DNA of 64,000 nt from Micropruina sp. (GCA_016711105.1 JADJTO010000035.1:62001-126000); one strand, 5' to 3'; counted from the stretch's first letter, positions 36,055-44,354 are shown. Notes: generated by a model from the sequence alone, not told the origin. Made by a program: numbers and translations.

Positions 36055-36368
36055 CGCGGTGGCTTCCGGACCCGCTGTACCTGGGTGCGTGCGACCAGTT
36101 CGCGACCGAACCGGGTCTGGTACGGGTCAAGGGCGGTCAGGATCTCGTTCTCGATGCCGATCACGATCAGGACCCGCATGAGGGCGCCGATGCCGACGCC
36201 GGCGTCTCCGCGTTCGAGCCGAGTGATGACTGGCTTGGATACTCCGGCCCTCGTGGCCATCTGCTGCTGGGTGAGGAGGTGGAGCTTCCGCCAGGCGGAC
36301 ACGTGTTCCCCGAGAGTGCGTAGGGCATTCTCGGCGACAGGGTCCGGCTGGTACCGCTCAACAGGCAT
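36051..36368 (-). CDS. hipB: HipB-like antitoxin, XRE family helix-turn-helix protein
   Basis: 105 residues from the ATG at 36368. HTH_3 fold: WRKLHLLTQQQMATRAGVSKPVITRLERGD, followed by a helix for dimerisation and a basic tail (ARTQVQRVRKPPR). It should neutralise HipA and repress the operon. A GTATAC palindrome at 36393-36398 lies about 25 bp upstream and could be part of the operator. Overlaps hipA by four bases. Confidence 0.85.
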   Translation of the reverse strand: MPVERYQPDPVAENALRTLGEHVSAWRKLHLLTQQQMATRAGVSKPVITRLERGDAGVGIGALMRVLIVIGIENEILTALDPYQTRFGRELVARTQVQRVRKPPR

Positions 36369-36556
36369 ACCTACCAAGATAGAGGAGCATGCGTATACCG
36401 TAAAGCCAGCTAGGGGAACATTAACGTACCATTACAGCGGACTGAGGCGCTCTGTCAGCGCTTCTCCCATGGGGATTCCCACGCGCAGGAGAGTGCGATC
36501 CGGTGGTGGGGCAGCCATGGCCGCAGTACGGCGGCACCCAGCCAGAGCAACATAAG

Positions 36557-36943
36557 GGGACGAGTCGGCCTGTAAGCCGGATTCTGTGATCCCGAAGGAC
36601 CGGTGATCATCCATCTGCGACGGCCGTCGCCAGCCGCCTTCGCCCGAAGGCGTGCGACCTACCCGGACGCCTCGCGCGAGCAGCGCTCAAACGACGTCCG
36701 CAGACCCGAAGGTCCTTCTTGGTCTTGCTCCAGGTGGGGTTTACCGAGCCACCCCAGTCACCTGGGGTGCTGGTGGTCTCTTACACCACCGTTTCACCCC
36801 TGACCTCGTTGCCGAGGCGGTCTATTTTCTGTGGCACTTTCCCGCGGGTCACCCCGGGTGGGCGTTACCCACCACCCTGCTCTGAGGAGTCCGGACTTTC
36901 CTCGACGCCCTGCGGCGCCGCGATCACCCGGCCGACTCGTCCG
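36557..36943 (-). ncRNA. rnpB: RNase P RNA, bacterial class A
   Basis: Read on the minus strand: P1 5' arm GACGAGTCGGCC-complement at 36930-36942, then the universal core GAGGAAAGTCCGGACTCC (36887-36904), a loop with GGTGGGTAACGCCCACCCGGGG, the conserved ACAGAAAATAG (about 36828-36838), a GGTAAACCCCACC stem, CAGATGGATGATCACCGG near the 3' end and the canonical finish ACAGAATCCGGCTTACAGGCC with the P1 3' arm GACTCGTC. P1 pairs perfectly. About 387 nt, normal for high-GC actinobacteria. Processes tRNA 5' ends. Ends are estimated from P1. It lies 19 bp downstream of an exoribonuclease gene on the same strand. Confidence 0.95.
36579..36621. repeat. 43 bp direct repeat, right copy (inside rnpB 3' end)
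   Basis: Exact match to 34518-34560. This copy is continuous with the whole rnpB and keeps the correct P1 complement, so it is the functional end; the left copy is the displaced or older one. Confidence 0.85.
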
Positions 36944-36961
36944 CGGCAAGAGTATCCGAGC

Positions 36962-38392
36962 TCAGTCGAGGACGCGGAAGGCGACCTTGCCGCTGAGCAG
37001 ATCGGCCGCGACCAACGTGGCGGTCACTTGCTCGCCGAGCACCAGATCATCCCCGCGGATCGTGGCCTCGACGGCCGGATCGGCCAGCTGCAGCGTGCCG
37101 GTGCCGTCCTCCGGGTCACTTTCCAGCACCGTGCCGGTGAAGGACTGCCCCAGCCGCGGTGCCAGCACCAGCGCCTCGACCAGATCGACGATCCCCCGGT
37201 CGTACTTCTTGGCCCGGCGATCCGACTCCTCCAGCTCAGCCGGCAGGTCGGCCAACGCCGAACTGGCCCAGTCGGGCACCGCCGTCCCCGCGCAATGAGC
37301 CAGGCAGACCTCCCCGACGTAGCGATCGACCAGGCGACGCAGCGGGGCGGTGGTGTGGGCGTACGGCGCGGCAATCGCGGCGTGCAACTTCTGCTCGGGC
37401 GGGGCCCCGTCGAAGGCCTGGTAGCCCGCCCCCCGGAACAACAGGGTGCAGGCGTTCAGCATGGCCGCGTTGGCCGGCGTGCTAGCCCCCAACGAACGGA
37501 CGAACTCGGGGTAGCTCATCGATCCGGGCCAGCGCAGCCCGAGCGCGGCTGCGATCCGCCGCAACTTGCCCAGCGAGGAGTCCCGGGCCGGCGGCAGCGT
37601 CCGTAGCACACCCAGACCACCCTCGAGCATGATCTGCGCGGCCGCCATCCCGGTGGCCAGGGAGATCTGGGCGTTCCAGCCCTCCACCGGCAGCGTGGCC
37701 CGGTAGGTGAGCTCCCAGCGTTCCCCGTGGGCGACGATCTCCTGCTCGGGCACCGGCAGGCTGACCCCACCGCGCTCCCGTTCCAGCCCTTCCCGCAGCC
37801 GCCCCACTTCGGCCAGAAGCTGTAACTGCTCGTCAGTCGTGCCCGCATCCAGCGCCGCCTGGACGCCGACGTAGGTGAGCTGTTGCCGGCTCCGGACGAG
37901 CGCCCGTCGCACCACCGCCGCGGTGGTCCGTCCTTCGGCATCGAGTTGCAGTTCCCAGAGCAGCGCCGGACGGGTTTGCCCCGGCAACAGGCTGGCCGCG
38001 CCTTCCGACAGCACGGGCGGGTGCAGCGGCGTCCGGCTGGTCGGTGCATAGAACGTCTGCCCACGCCGGTGCGCTTCAGCATCGATCAACCCGCCAGGCC
38101 GGACGAACGCCGCGACGTCAGCTATCGCGTAATGGAGGCAGAAGCCATCCCCGCTCCGGGCCAGATGAACCGCTTGATCGAGATCGGTGGAGCCCTCCGG
38201 GTCGATCGTGATGAAGGGCAGGTCGGTCCGATCCAACTCGGGCAGGATCGGGTTCGCCGCCGCCTCCTCCGCCTCGGCCAGCACTGCCCGCGGGAAGTCC
38301 CGCGGCACTCCCAGACTTGCCCGCAGCAACCGCAGGCCTTCGCGCAGCGCGGGCGGCACTTGCTCCCGCAGCATCAGGTGGCGACTCGGCAT
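36962..38392 (-). CDS. RNB-domain exoribonuclease (RNase II/R family, short form)
   Basis: 476 residues. The RNB catalytic centre is FITIDPEGSTDLDQAVHL with the four metal-binding Asp/Glu-type positions, followed by HYAIADVAAFV, GQTFYAPTSRTPLHPPVLSE and PYAHTTAPLRRLVDRY. It lacks the N-terminal cold-shock domains of RNase R and has only a reduced S1-like end, as in the short actinobacterial form. Degrades RNA 3' to 5'. It lies between RNase HI (33 bp upstream) and rnpB (19 bp downstream), all on the minus strand. Confidence 0.93.
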   Translation of the reverse strand: MPSRHLMLREQVPPALREGLRLLRASLGVPRDFPRAVLAEAEEAAANPILPELDRTDLPFITIDPEGSTDLDQAVHLARSGDGFCLHYAIADVAAFVRPGGLIDAEAHRRGQTFYAPTSRTPLHPPVLSEGAASLLPGQTRPALLWELQLDAEGRTTAAVVRRALVRSRQQLTYVGVQAALDAGTTDEQLQLLAEVGRLREGLERERGGVSLPVPEQEIVAHGERWELTYRATLPVEGWNAQISLATGMAAAQIMLEGGLGVLRTLPPARDSSLGKLRRIAAALGLRWPGSMSYPEFVRSLGASTPANAAMLNACTLLFRGAGYQAFDGAPPEQKLHAAIAAPYAHTTAPLRRLVDRYVGEVCLAHCAGTAVPDWASSALADLPAELEESDRRAKKYDRGIVDLVEALVLAPRLGQSFTGTVLESDPEDGTGTLQLADPAVEATIRGDDLVLGEQVTATLVAADLLSGKVAFRVLD

Positions 38393-38425
38393 GACTGGCC
38401 TCTCCTCAGTTGGACGACGACAAGC

Positions 38426-38944
38426 TCACAGCTGGTGTTGGCGGCGGCACGGACGCCCGTCCATGGCTTCGTTGGCGAGCCGATCGGCCGCCTTGTTCTG
38501 CTCCCGCGGGATCCACGTCCAGACCACTGACCGCGGACGCAAACCCTGCGCCTTGAGCGCCAGCGGTTTCATGTCGGGATGCTTGATCTTCCAACGGCCG
38601 GCCATCTGCTCCACCACCAGCTTGGAGTCCATCCGCACCTCGACCGAGGCGGACGGGTCGATCGCCCGCGCCATCTCCAACGCGGCGATCAGGCCGGAGT
38701 ACTCGGCCACGTTGTTGGTGGCATGCCCGATCACCAGGCCCTCTTCGTCCAGCAACTCACCGGTTCCGGCATCGAGGACCAACGCCCCATACGCCGCCAG
38801 GCCAGGGTTGCCGCGGGAACCGCCGTCGGCCTCCACGATCAGCTTCCGCGAGACGACAGGCTGAACAGCCACCTCGGGCTCCGGCAGATCAGGCTCATCG
38901 AAGAAGGACGGCCCGGCTTGGGGCAAGCGAGGATTGCGCGCCAT
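38426..38944 (-). CDS. Ribonuclease HI family protein
   Basis: 172 residues. RNase H fold with all acidic positions: Asp40 (VEADGGSRGNPG), Glu81 (NNVAEYSG), Asp106 (VRMDSKLVVEQ) and Asp154 (QNKAADRLANEAM). Removes RNA from RNA-DNA hybrids. In mycobacteria the same domain is fused to a CobC-like acid phosphatase; here it ends after the RNase H part, and a separate histidine phosphatase lies at 39.8 kb on the other strand. A 33-residue acidic/proline N-terminus precedes the fold. The ATG at 38944 overlaps the stop of the zinc-ribbon gene. Confidence 0.92.
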   Translation of the reverse strand: MARNPRLPQAGPSFFDEPDLPEPEVAVQPVVSRKLIVEADGGSRGNPGLAAYGALVLDAGTGELLDEEGLVIGHATNNVAEYSGLIAALEMARAIDPSASVEVRMDSKLVVEQMAGRWKIKHPDMKPLALKAQGLRPRSVVWTWIPREQNKAADRLANEAMDGRPCRRQHQL

Positions 38945-39684
38945 CACAACCCCGATTCGGCCACCCGGACCAGGATCCGGTCGCACTCGACGCAGCGCAG
39001 CACCTCATCGGCCGGCGAGGCCGCGTAACGGGCCAGGTCAGCCGGGGTGGCGACCAGTTGGCAGGCTGAGCAGCGGTGCTGGACCAGAGCGGCGGCGCCC
39101 GTCCCGGTGCGGGTCCGGGTGCGGTCATAGGCGGCGACCAGGTCTGCCGGGAGCTCAGCCGCGATCGCCTTGCGGGCGCCTTCACGGCTGACCAGCTCGG
39201 CGTCCAGCTCGGCCTGTTGGGCGTCCCGCAGCGCGATCAGCCGCCGCAGTTCATGCTCACCGGTGAGGCGCTCGGTGGCGACCCGATCCCGCTCACCGGT
39301 GGCCTGCTCCAAGCGTTCCATCACCTCGAGTTCGACATCCTCCAGGTCACCGATCCGTTTGCCCAGGTGCTCGATCTCGGTGATCAGGGCGCTCAGTTGC
39401 TTGGGGTCGGTGACGCTGCCGTTGGCCACCCGCTGCTGGTCGCGGACCCGCCGATCCCGGACGGGCACCAGGTCGGATTCGGCCTTCTCCACCTCGAGTT
39501 CCAGGTCGCTGATCCGCGTCCGCAGCTCGACCAGACGCTCGCCCAGCCGGGTACGAACCTTGTGGCCCTCAGCGATCAGGACGTGCTCGGGCAGGGAGCG
39601 GCGGCGATGCTGCAGTTGGGCGATGGCGGTGTCGACCGCTTGCAGGTCGAGCAGTCGCTGCTGGGCTGTGGGTGCCGCCTTCAT
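38944..39684 (-). CDS. Coiled-coil zinc-ribbon protein (C4-type, DUF164-like)
   Basis: 246 residues: a long antiparallel coiled coil (about 10-180, e.g. RIGDLEDVELEVMERLEQATGE) and a C-terminal zinc ribbon with CSAC and CVEC pairs (HRCSACQLVATP, LRCVECDRILV). Homologs sit directly upstream of the RNase H gene throughout actinobacteria (Rv2229c-Rv2228c in M. tuberculosis, from memory). The exact role is not known; a nucleic-acid-binding helper for RNase H is an inference from the coupling. The stop overlaps the next start by one base. Confidence 0.88.
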   Translation of the reverse strand: MKAAPTAQQRLLDLQAVDTAIAQLQHRRRSLPEHVLIAEGHKVRTRLGERLVELRTRISDLELEVEKAESDLVPVRDRRVRDQQRVANGSVTDPKQLSALITEIEHLGKRIGDLEDVELEVMERLEQATGERDRVATERLTGEHELRRLIALRDAQQAELDAELVSREGARKAIAAELPADLVAAYDRTRTRTGTGAAALVQHRCSACQLVATPADLARYAASPADEVLRCVECDRILVRVAESGL

Positions 39685-39765
39685 ACCGAGCCTCCTGGAG
39701 TTGTGACCTCAGACTCTAGCCCGGGACGGATGGCGGGAGCGGCCGTAAGCAGGTTAGATGGACGC

Positions 39766-40326
39766 ATGACTGAGTTGACCCTTGTCCGACATGGCCAAAC
39801 CGCGTGGAGCAAGTCGGGGCAGCACACGTCCTACACCGATCTGGACCTCACCGAGATGGGCGTGGAGCAGGCCACCTTCCTCGATGCGCGGCTCCGACGC
39901 GAGGACTACCAGCTGGTCCTCTCCAGTCCACGGCTCCGCGCCCGCCGGACGGCCGAACTGGCCGGCTTCGGCGACTACGAGATCGATGACGATCTGGTCG
40001 AGTGGAACTACGGCGACTTCGAGGGCCTGACCAGCATCCAGATCCGGGAGAAGGTTCACGGCTGGCGGATCTGGTTCAACGGGTGCCCCAACGGCGAATC
40101 CGCCGACGACGTGCGGGCCCGACTGACCCGGGTGGTGGCCAAGGTCCGCGCCTCGGGTGCCGAACGCGCCATCTGCTTCGCCCACGGGCACGCGCTGCGC
40201 GTCCTGGCCCTGTGCTGGTTGGACTTCCCGATCGCTTTCGGCCAGAGCTTTCCGCTCGAAGTGGCCAGCGTTTCGGTGATGGGCCGGGAGAAGGAATCCG
40301 CCGCCATCCTCAGGTGGAACTCGTAA
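39766..40326 (+). CDS. Histidine phosphatase family protein
   Basis: 186 residues. RHG motif LTLVRHGQTAWS at the N-terminus, arginine in SSPRLRARRTAEL, catalytic acid region VEWNYGDFEG, and the second histidine FAHGHALRVLALC. Members act on phosphoglycerate, sugar phosphates or alpha-ribazole phosphate; substrate unknown here. It resembles the phosphatase domain that mycobacteria fuse to RNase H. Divergent from the zinc-ribbon gene with about 80 bp between starts. Confidence 0.9.
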   Translation: MTELTLVRHGQTAWSKSGQHTSYTDLDLTEMGVEQATFLDARLRREDYQLVLSSPRLRARRTAELAGFGDYEIDDDLVEWNYGDFEGLTSIQIREKVHGWRIWFNGCPNGESADDVRARLTRVVAKVRASGAERAICFAHGHALRVLALCWLDFPIAFGQSFPLEVASVSVMGREKESAAILRWNS

Positions 40327-40364
40327 GCCTCCCCACACCTCGGGGCCCGTCCTAAGATGGCCCG

Positions 40365-41843
40365 GTGGCCGAGCAACCGAAGCTGCCCAATCGGCAGTCA
40401 CCCTTCAGTGAACCTTTTCAAGCGTTCATCCCGCAGGGTTGGGCGCCTTATGCCGCAGACCTGCCACAACCGTTGCCGGCGACCGAGTTCGCTCCTGCCC
40501 GGCGAGCGGCCCTGGCCGAGTTGTTCGGCGATGATCGCGTGGTCATCCCGGCCGGGGACTTCAAGGTCCGCAGCAACGACACCGACTACCGCTTCCGGCC
40601 CCACTCGGCCTTCGCGCACCTGAGCGGCCTGGGCACAGACCGGGAGCCCGACGCCGTCCTCGTGCTGGAGCCGACCGACGCCGGCCACGAGCCGACGCTG
40701 TACTTCAAGCCGCGGGCCGAGCGCACCGAGGCCGAGTTCTACGCTGATGCCCGCTACGGCGAAATGTGGGTCGGGCAGCGCGAATCCCTGGCCGAGATGG
40801 CCGCCCTCACCGGGTTGTCCTGCGCCCCGATCTCCGCGCTGGACGCGGCACTGAGCAAGAACGCGGACGCCGTCCGGATCAGGGTGGTGCGGGAAGCCGA
40901 TCTGGGCCTGACCAGCCGGATCGATGAGGTTCGGGTCGAGGCCGCCCGGGAGCGCGGGAGCTTCCTGGCCGACGACGACGCGCTGGCGGTGGCGCTGTCG
41001 GAGCACCGACTGATCAAGGACTCGTTCGAGATCGAGCAGATGAGGTTGGCCTGCGAGAAGACCGCGGTCGGGTTTGAAGCCGTCGTGGCCTCGCTGCCCG
41101 AGGCCGTCCGACGGGGCCGCGGCGAACGCTGGGTGGAGGGCGTTTTCGGCCTGTACGCCCGGCACGCCGGGAACGCGGTCGGCTACGACACCATCGCCGC
41201 CGGCGGGGATCACGCGAACACCCTGCATTGGATCAGAAACGATGGCGAGCTGCGTGACGGCGACCTTCTGCTGTTGGACGCCGGGGTCGAGGTGGACACC
41301 CTCTACACCGCCGACATCACCCGAACGCTGCCGGTGAACGGACGCTTCAGCCCCGCCCAACGTCAGGTCTACGAGGCCGTCCTCGCTGCCCAGCGGGCCG
41401 GCTTGGCGGCGGCGATTCCGGGAGCACGATTCTCCGACGTACACGCCGCCGCGATTCGGGTGGTCGCCGAGCACCTCGCCGCGTGGGGGCTGCTGCCGGT
41501 CAGTGTTGAGGAATCACTGGATCCCACGACCGGTGGGCATCACCGGCGCTGGATGGTGCACGGCACCTCGCATCACCTGGGGATCGACGTCCACGACTGT
41601 GCACAAGCCCGCCAGGAGCACTACCGCGAGGGGGTCCTCCGGCCGGGCATGGTGATCACGGTCGAGCCCGGCATCTACTTCAAGGCAACCGACCTGTTGG
41701 TTCCCGAGGAACTGCGCGGGATCGGCGTCCGGATCGAGGACGACGTGCTGATCACCGAAGCCGGCAACGAGATCCTGTCCGATCAACTGCCCCGCGACCC
41801 CGACGCCGTCGAGGCCTGGATGGCGAAGCTTCTACAGCCCTAA
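40365..41843 (+). CDS. pepP: Xaa-Pro aminopeptidase (M24B family)
   Basis: 492 residues; aminopeptidase P with an N-terminal creatinase-like domain and a pita-bread catalytic domain. Metal ligands: LLLDAGVEVDTLYTADITRT (two Asp), GTSHHLGIDVHD (His), VEPGIYFKA (Glu) and GVRIEDDVLIT (Glu). Releases N-terminal residues before proline. The start is a GTG at 40365 without a clear ribosome binding site, which may be leaderless. Confidence 0.93.
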   Translation: MAEQPKLPNRQSPFSEPFQAFIPQGWAPYAADLPQPLPATEFAPARRAALAELFGDDRVVIPAGDFKVRSNDTDYRFRPHSAFAHLSGLGTDREPDAVLVLEPTDAGHEPTLYFKPRAERTEAEFYADARYGEMWVGQRESLAEMAALTGLSCAPISALDAALSKNADAVRIRVVREADLGLTSRIDEVRVEAARERGSFLADDDALAVALSEHRLIKDSFEIEQMRLACEKTAVGFEAVVASLPEAVRRGRGERWVEGVFGLYARHAGNAVGYDTIAAGGDHANTLHWIRNDGELRDGDLLLLDAGVEVDTLYTADITRTLPVNGRFSPAQRQVYEAVLAAQRAGLAAAIPGARFSDVHAAAIRVVAEHLAAWGLLPVSVEESLDPTTGGHHRRWMVHGTSHHLGIDVHDCAQARQEHYREGVLRPGMVITVEPGIYFKATDLLVPEELRGIGVRIEDDVLITEAGNEILSDQLPRDPDAVEAWMAKLLQP

Positions 41844-41915
41844 AGCTTCTCAATTGGCCCCCTCTGGTCAAAGATGGGGGCGATGGTGAGCCCGCACCAG
41901 CCAAGGAGGTGAGGA

Positions 41916-42968
41916 GTGTCAGCCCAACCAGAGCAGCAGACGCCAGCCCCGGTGGTCCTCGCGGCGACGAAGCCGAAGCCGCCGCCCGAGATGAGCTGGG
42001 CCTGGTACGTCGGCCACGCGAAGGTGCCCAGCAGCGACCTGGACAGCGCCTTGGCCGCCTCCCGAAACGGCATGGGTTTCGTCTGGATCGGCCTGCACAA
42101 CCCGACTGAACTGACCATGGCACGGCTGGGTCAGAAGGTCGATCTGCACGAGTTGGCGATCGAGGACGCCGTGCACGGCCACCGCCGCTCCAAGCTGGAG
42201 CGCTTCGACGAAACCCTGTTCATGGTCGTCTCCACCGTCGACTACGTGGAACGCGGGTCCCACGCCAACGCCTCCGAGATCGTCACCACCGGTGAGCTGA
42301 TGATCTTCCTCGGGCAACACTTCGTGATGACGTCCCGGCACAGTGGGCAGTCCCGGTTGGCCGACGTCCGGACGCTGGTCGAGCGCTCCTCCGATGACTT
42401 GCCCGAAGGGCCCTCCCGCGTGTTGTACGCCGCCTTGGCGGTGGCGATCGAAGACATGGCCCGGGTCGCCACCCAAATGGAAGAGGACGTCGAGGACGCC
42501 GAGGAGATGGTGTTCGCCACTGAAGTTCCCGATGTGGAGCGGCCCTATCAGATCAAGCGCGAGCTGATCCAGTTCCGGCGCTGCGTCGCCCCGCTGTGCG
42601 GGCCGCTGGCGGCCCTGGCACAACGCGAATACGGGGTGATTCCGCCGGAAGCTCGTCCGTACTTCCGTGACCTGAGCGACCAGGTTCAACAGACCCGGGA
42701 AGCGATCGGGGCGATGGAAGACCAGCTGACCAACATTTTGCAGGCCGCCATCGCGCGCTCCAGCGTGGCCGACAACCGGGACATGCGGAAGATCTCGGCT
42801 GCGGTGGCCCTGCTCGCCGTGCCCACCACGATCAGCGCCGTCTACGGGCAGAACTTCGAGAACATGCCCGAGCTCCGCTGGGAATACGGCTACTTCCTGG
42901 TGATGGGCCTCAACGTGGTGCTGATGCTCACGCTGTACCTACTCTTCCGCAAATTCAAGTGGCTCTGA
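41916..42968 (+). CDS. corA: CorA family divalent cation transporter with GQN motif
   Basis: 350 residues. Large cytoplasmic funnel domain followed by a long helix and two C-terminal spans. The signature between the spans reads VYGQNFENMPEL, whereas classical CorA has YGMNF; the MPEL loop is kept. AAGGAGGT lies six bases before the GTG at 41916, a very good ribosome binding site. CorA proteins take up Mg2+/Co2+; changes in GMN can alter selectivity (ZntB has GIN/GVN), so the ion is uncertain. Convergent with the DUF2752 gene seven bases on. Confidence 0.92.
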   Translation: MSAQPEQQTPAPVVLAATKPKPPPEMSWAWYVGHAKVPSSDLDSALAASRNGMGFVWIGLHNPTELTMARLGQKVDLHELAIEDAVHGHRRSKLERFDETLFMVVSTVDYVERGSHANASEIVTTGELMIFLGQHFVMTSRHSGQSRLADVRTLVERSSDDLPEGPSRVLYAALAVAIEDMARVATQMEEDVEDAEEMVFATEVPDVERPYQIKRELIQFRRCVAPLCGPLAALAQREYGVIPPEARPYFRDLSDQVQQTREAIGAMEDQLTNILQAAIARSSVADNRDMRKISAAVALLAVPTTISAVYGQNFENMPELRWEYGYFLVMGLNVVLMLTLYLLFRKFKWL

Positions 42969-42974
42969 GGGCGC

Positions 42975-43427
42975 TCAGCTCAGGTTGCGGAGCACCGCGA
43001 AGGTGACGCCGAGCACGCCCAACGCCGCGCACCACTGATCGTTGCTGGCGCGCAGGCGCGGCGGCGGACGCACGGCGGGTCCACCCAGCAGTTCGACCAC
43101 CCAGGCGATCACTAAGAGGGCCAGCACCGCCAGCGCGACGAAGACGAACGGGTTGGCCCAGAAGGCCCCGATCGGGTCCAGGTGCAGCAGCCGGACCCCC
43201 AACGTGGTGGCGCCACAGAACGGGCACAAGGTTCCGGTCAGGCTGCGCCACGGGCACGGGACACCCCAGCCAGTCGTCGCGGCAAGCCCCGAGAGGGCGG
43301 TGCCGGCGAGGAAGAAGCCGCCGACGCGGCGCAGCGCCACCCGAGGATCAAAGGCAGAGGCCTGCGACAGAGCGGGCCACCGAGTGTCGGACACACTGCC
43401 ATTATCGTGGCCGACCGTACAAGGCAC
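42975..43427 (-). CDS. DUF2752 membrane protein
   Basis: Up to 150 residues. The DUF2752 signature is visible: GWGVPCPWRSLTGTLCPFCGATTLGVRLLHLDPIGAFWANPFVF, with the paired CPFCG cysteines, and three membrane spans at about 37-55, 92-112 and 130-146. Function unknown. Start is uncertain: GTG at 43427 opens the frame and a GTG at 43394 would give a shorter protein. Divergent from the RDD gene. Confidence 0.8.
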   Translation of the reverse strand: MPCTVGHDNGSVSDTRWPALSQASAFDPRVALRRVGGFFLAGTALSGLAATTGWGVPCPWRSLTGTLCPFCGATTLGVRLLHLDPIGAFWANPFVFVALAVLALLVIAWVVELLGGPAVRPPPRLRASNDQWCAALGVLGVTFAVLRNLS

Positions 43428-43479
43428 GGACTTCTGGCTTAGGCTCTAGAGGTACTTCTTTCCAGACAAGGACACTCTC

Positions 43480-44307
43480 GTGAGCAATCAGAACTGGACG
43501 CCGCCGAGCAACCCCGACCCCGCTGAGGGTGGCCAGCCGGCGTACGACCCCCCCAACTACACCCCTCCGCCGGCCCCGGGTGGCTATCAACCCCCCGCCC
43601 CGGGCGGCTACCAGCCCCCGGCACCCGGTGGCTACCAGCCCCCGGCACCCGGTGGGTACCAACCCCCCGCCCCCGGCGGCTACCAGCCGCCGGCCGCGAC
43701 CAGCCCCTACGAACCGCAGCCGCCGGCCAGCCCGTACGGTCAGCCTCCCGTTGGTGGCTACGGCCAGCCGCCGGCCAGCCCCTATGGCCAGCCCCCGGTC
43801 GGCAACTACGCCCAGCCCCCGGCCTACCCGACCCCCTACGGTCAACCGATGGATCCCACCGGGGCCGGCTATGCGGCAGGGCCTCGGCTGGTGGAGTGGC
43901 CGAAGCGCGCCCTGAGCTACCTGATCGACATGGGGCCCGTGATCGTGCTCAACATGATCAACAACGGACTGTTCGGCGCTCGCATCGACGCGACCACAGG
44001 GGCGATGACCGGGGGCAACGGGCTGCTGAGCACGCTGCTGACCCTGGTCGGTTTGGCCTGGGTGGTCTATAACTCGGGTTACCTCCAAGGCACCACCGGT
44101 CAGAGCTACGGCCGGAAGTACACCAAGACTCGTCTGGTCTCCGAAGCCACCGGTCAGCCGGTCGGCTTCGGCATGGCCGTGCTTCGCCAGCTCGCCCACT
44201 TCGTGGACGCGATCATCTGCTTCGTCGGCTACCTCTTCCCGCTGTGGGATGCCAAGAAGCAGACCATCGCCGACAAGATCATGAAGACCCTGGTGATCGA
44301 GGACTGA
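43480..44307 (+). CDS. RDD family membrane protein with Pro/Gly/Tyr repeat N-terminus
   Basis: 275 residues. Residues 1-125 are soluble and low in complexity, with GGYQPPAP repeats and GQPPVGGY/ASPYGQPP segments. The C-terminal 145 residues are an RDD domain with WPKRALSYLIDMGPVI, membrane spans at about 145-160, 180-200 and 240-260, and the ending DAKKQTIADKIMKTLVI. Proline-tyrosine arms of this kind are common on actinobacterial membrane proteins and may bind partners. GTG start. Followed by a strong terminator. Confidence 0.85.
   Translation: MSNQNWTPPSNPDPAEGGQPAYDPPNYTPPPAPGGYQPPAPGGYQPPAPGGYQPPAPGGYQPPAPGGYQPPAATSPYEPQPPASPYGQPPVGGYGQPPASPYGQPPVGNYAQPPAYPTPYGQPMDPTGAGYAAGPRLVEWPKRALSYLIDMGPVIVLNMINNGLFGARIDATTGAMTGGNGLLSTLLTLVGLAWVVYNSGYLQGTTGQSYGRKYTKTRLVSEATGQPVGFGMAVLRQLAHFVDAIICFVGYLFPLWDAKKQTIADKIMKTLVIED
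43579..43698 (+). repeat. Coding 24 bp tandem repeat, five copies
   Basis: Five back-to-back copies of the codon set for GGYQPPAP (the last ends PPAA), residues 34-73 of the RDD protein. Third-position differences between copies show they are not brand new, but two adjacent units are nearly identical in DNA, so copy number could vary. Confidence 0.85.
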
Positions 44308-44322
44308 TCCTCACCCGCCACG

Positions 44323-44354
44323 AAGGGCCGGACGAGCACTCGTCCGGCCCTTTT
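44323..44354 (+). terminator. Rho-independent terminator of the RDD gene
   Basis: Perfect 14 bp inverted repeat AAGGGCCGGACGAG / CTCGTCCGGCCCTT with a tight loop, followed by TT, 16 bp after the RDD stop. Confidence 0.85.

Noticed and set aside
43579..43698. Regular 24 bp repeats as a CRISPR array
   Set aside because: No spacers; the units are contiguous and encode GGYQPPAP within a protein.
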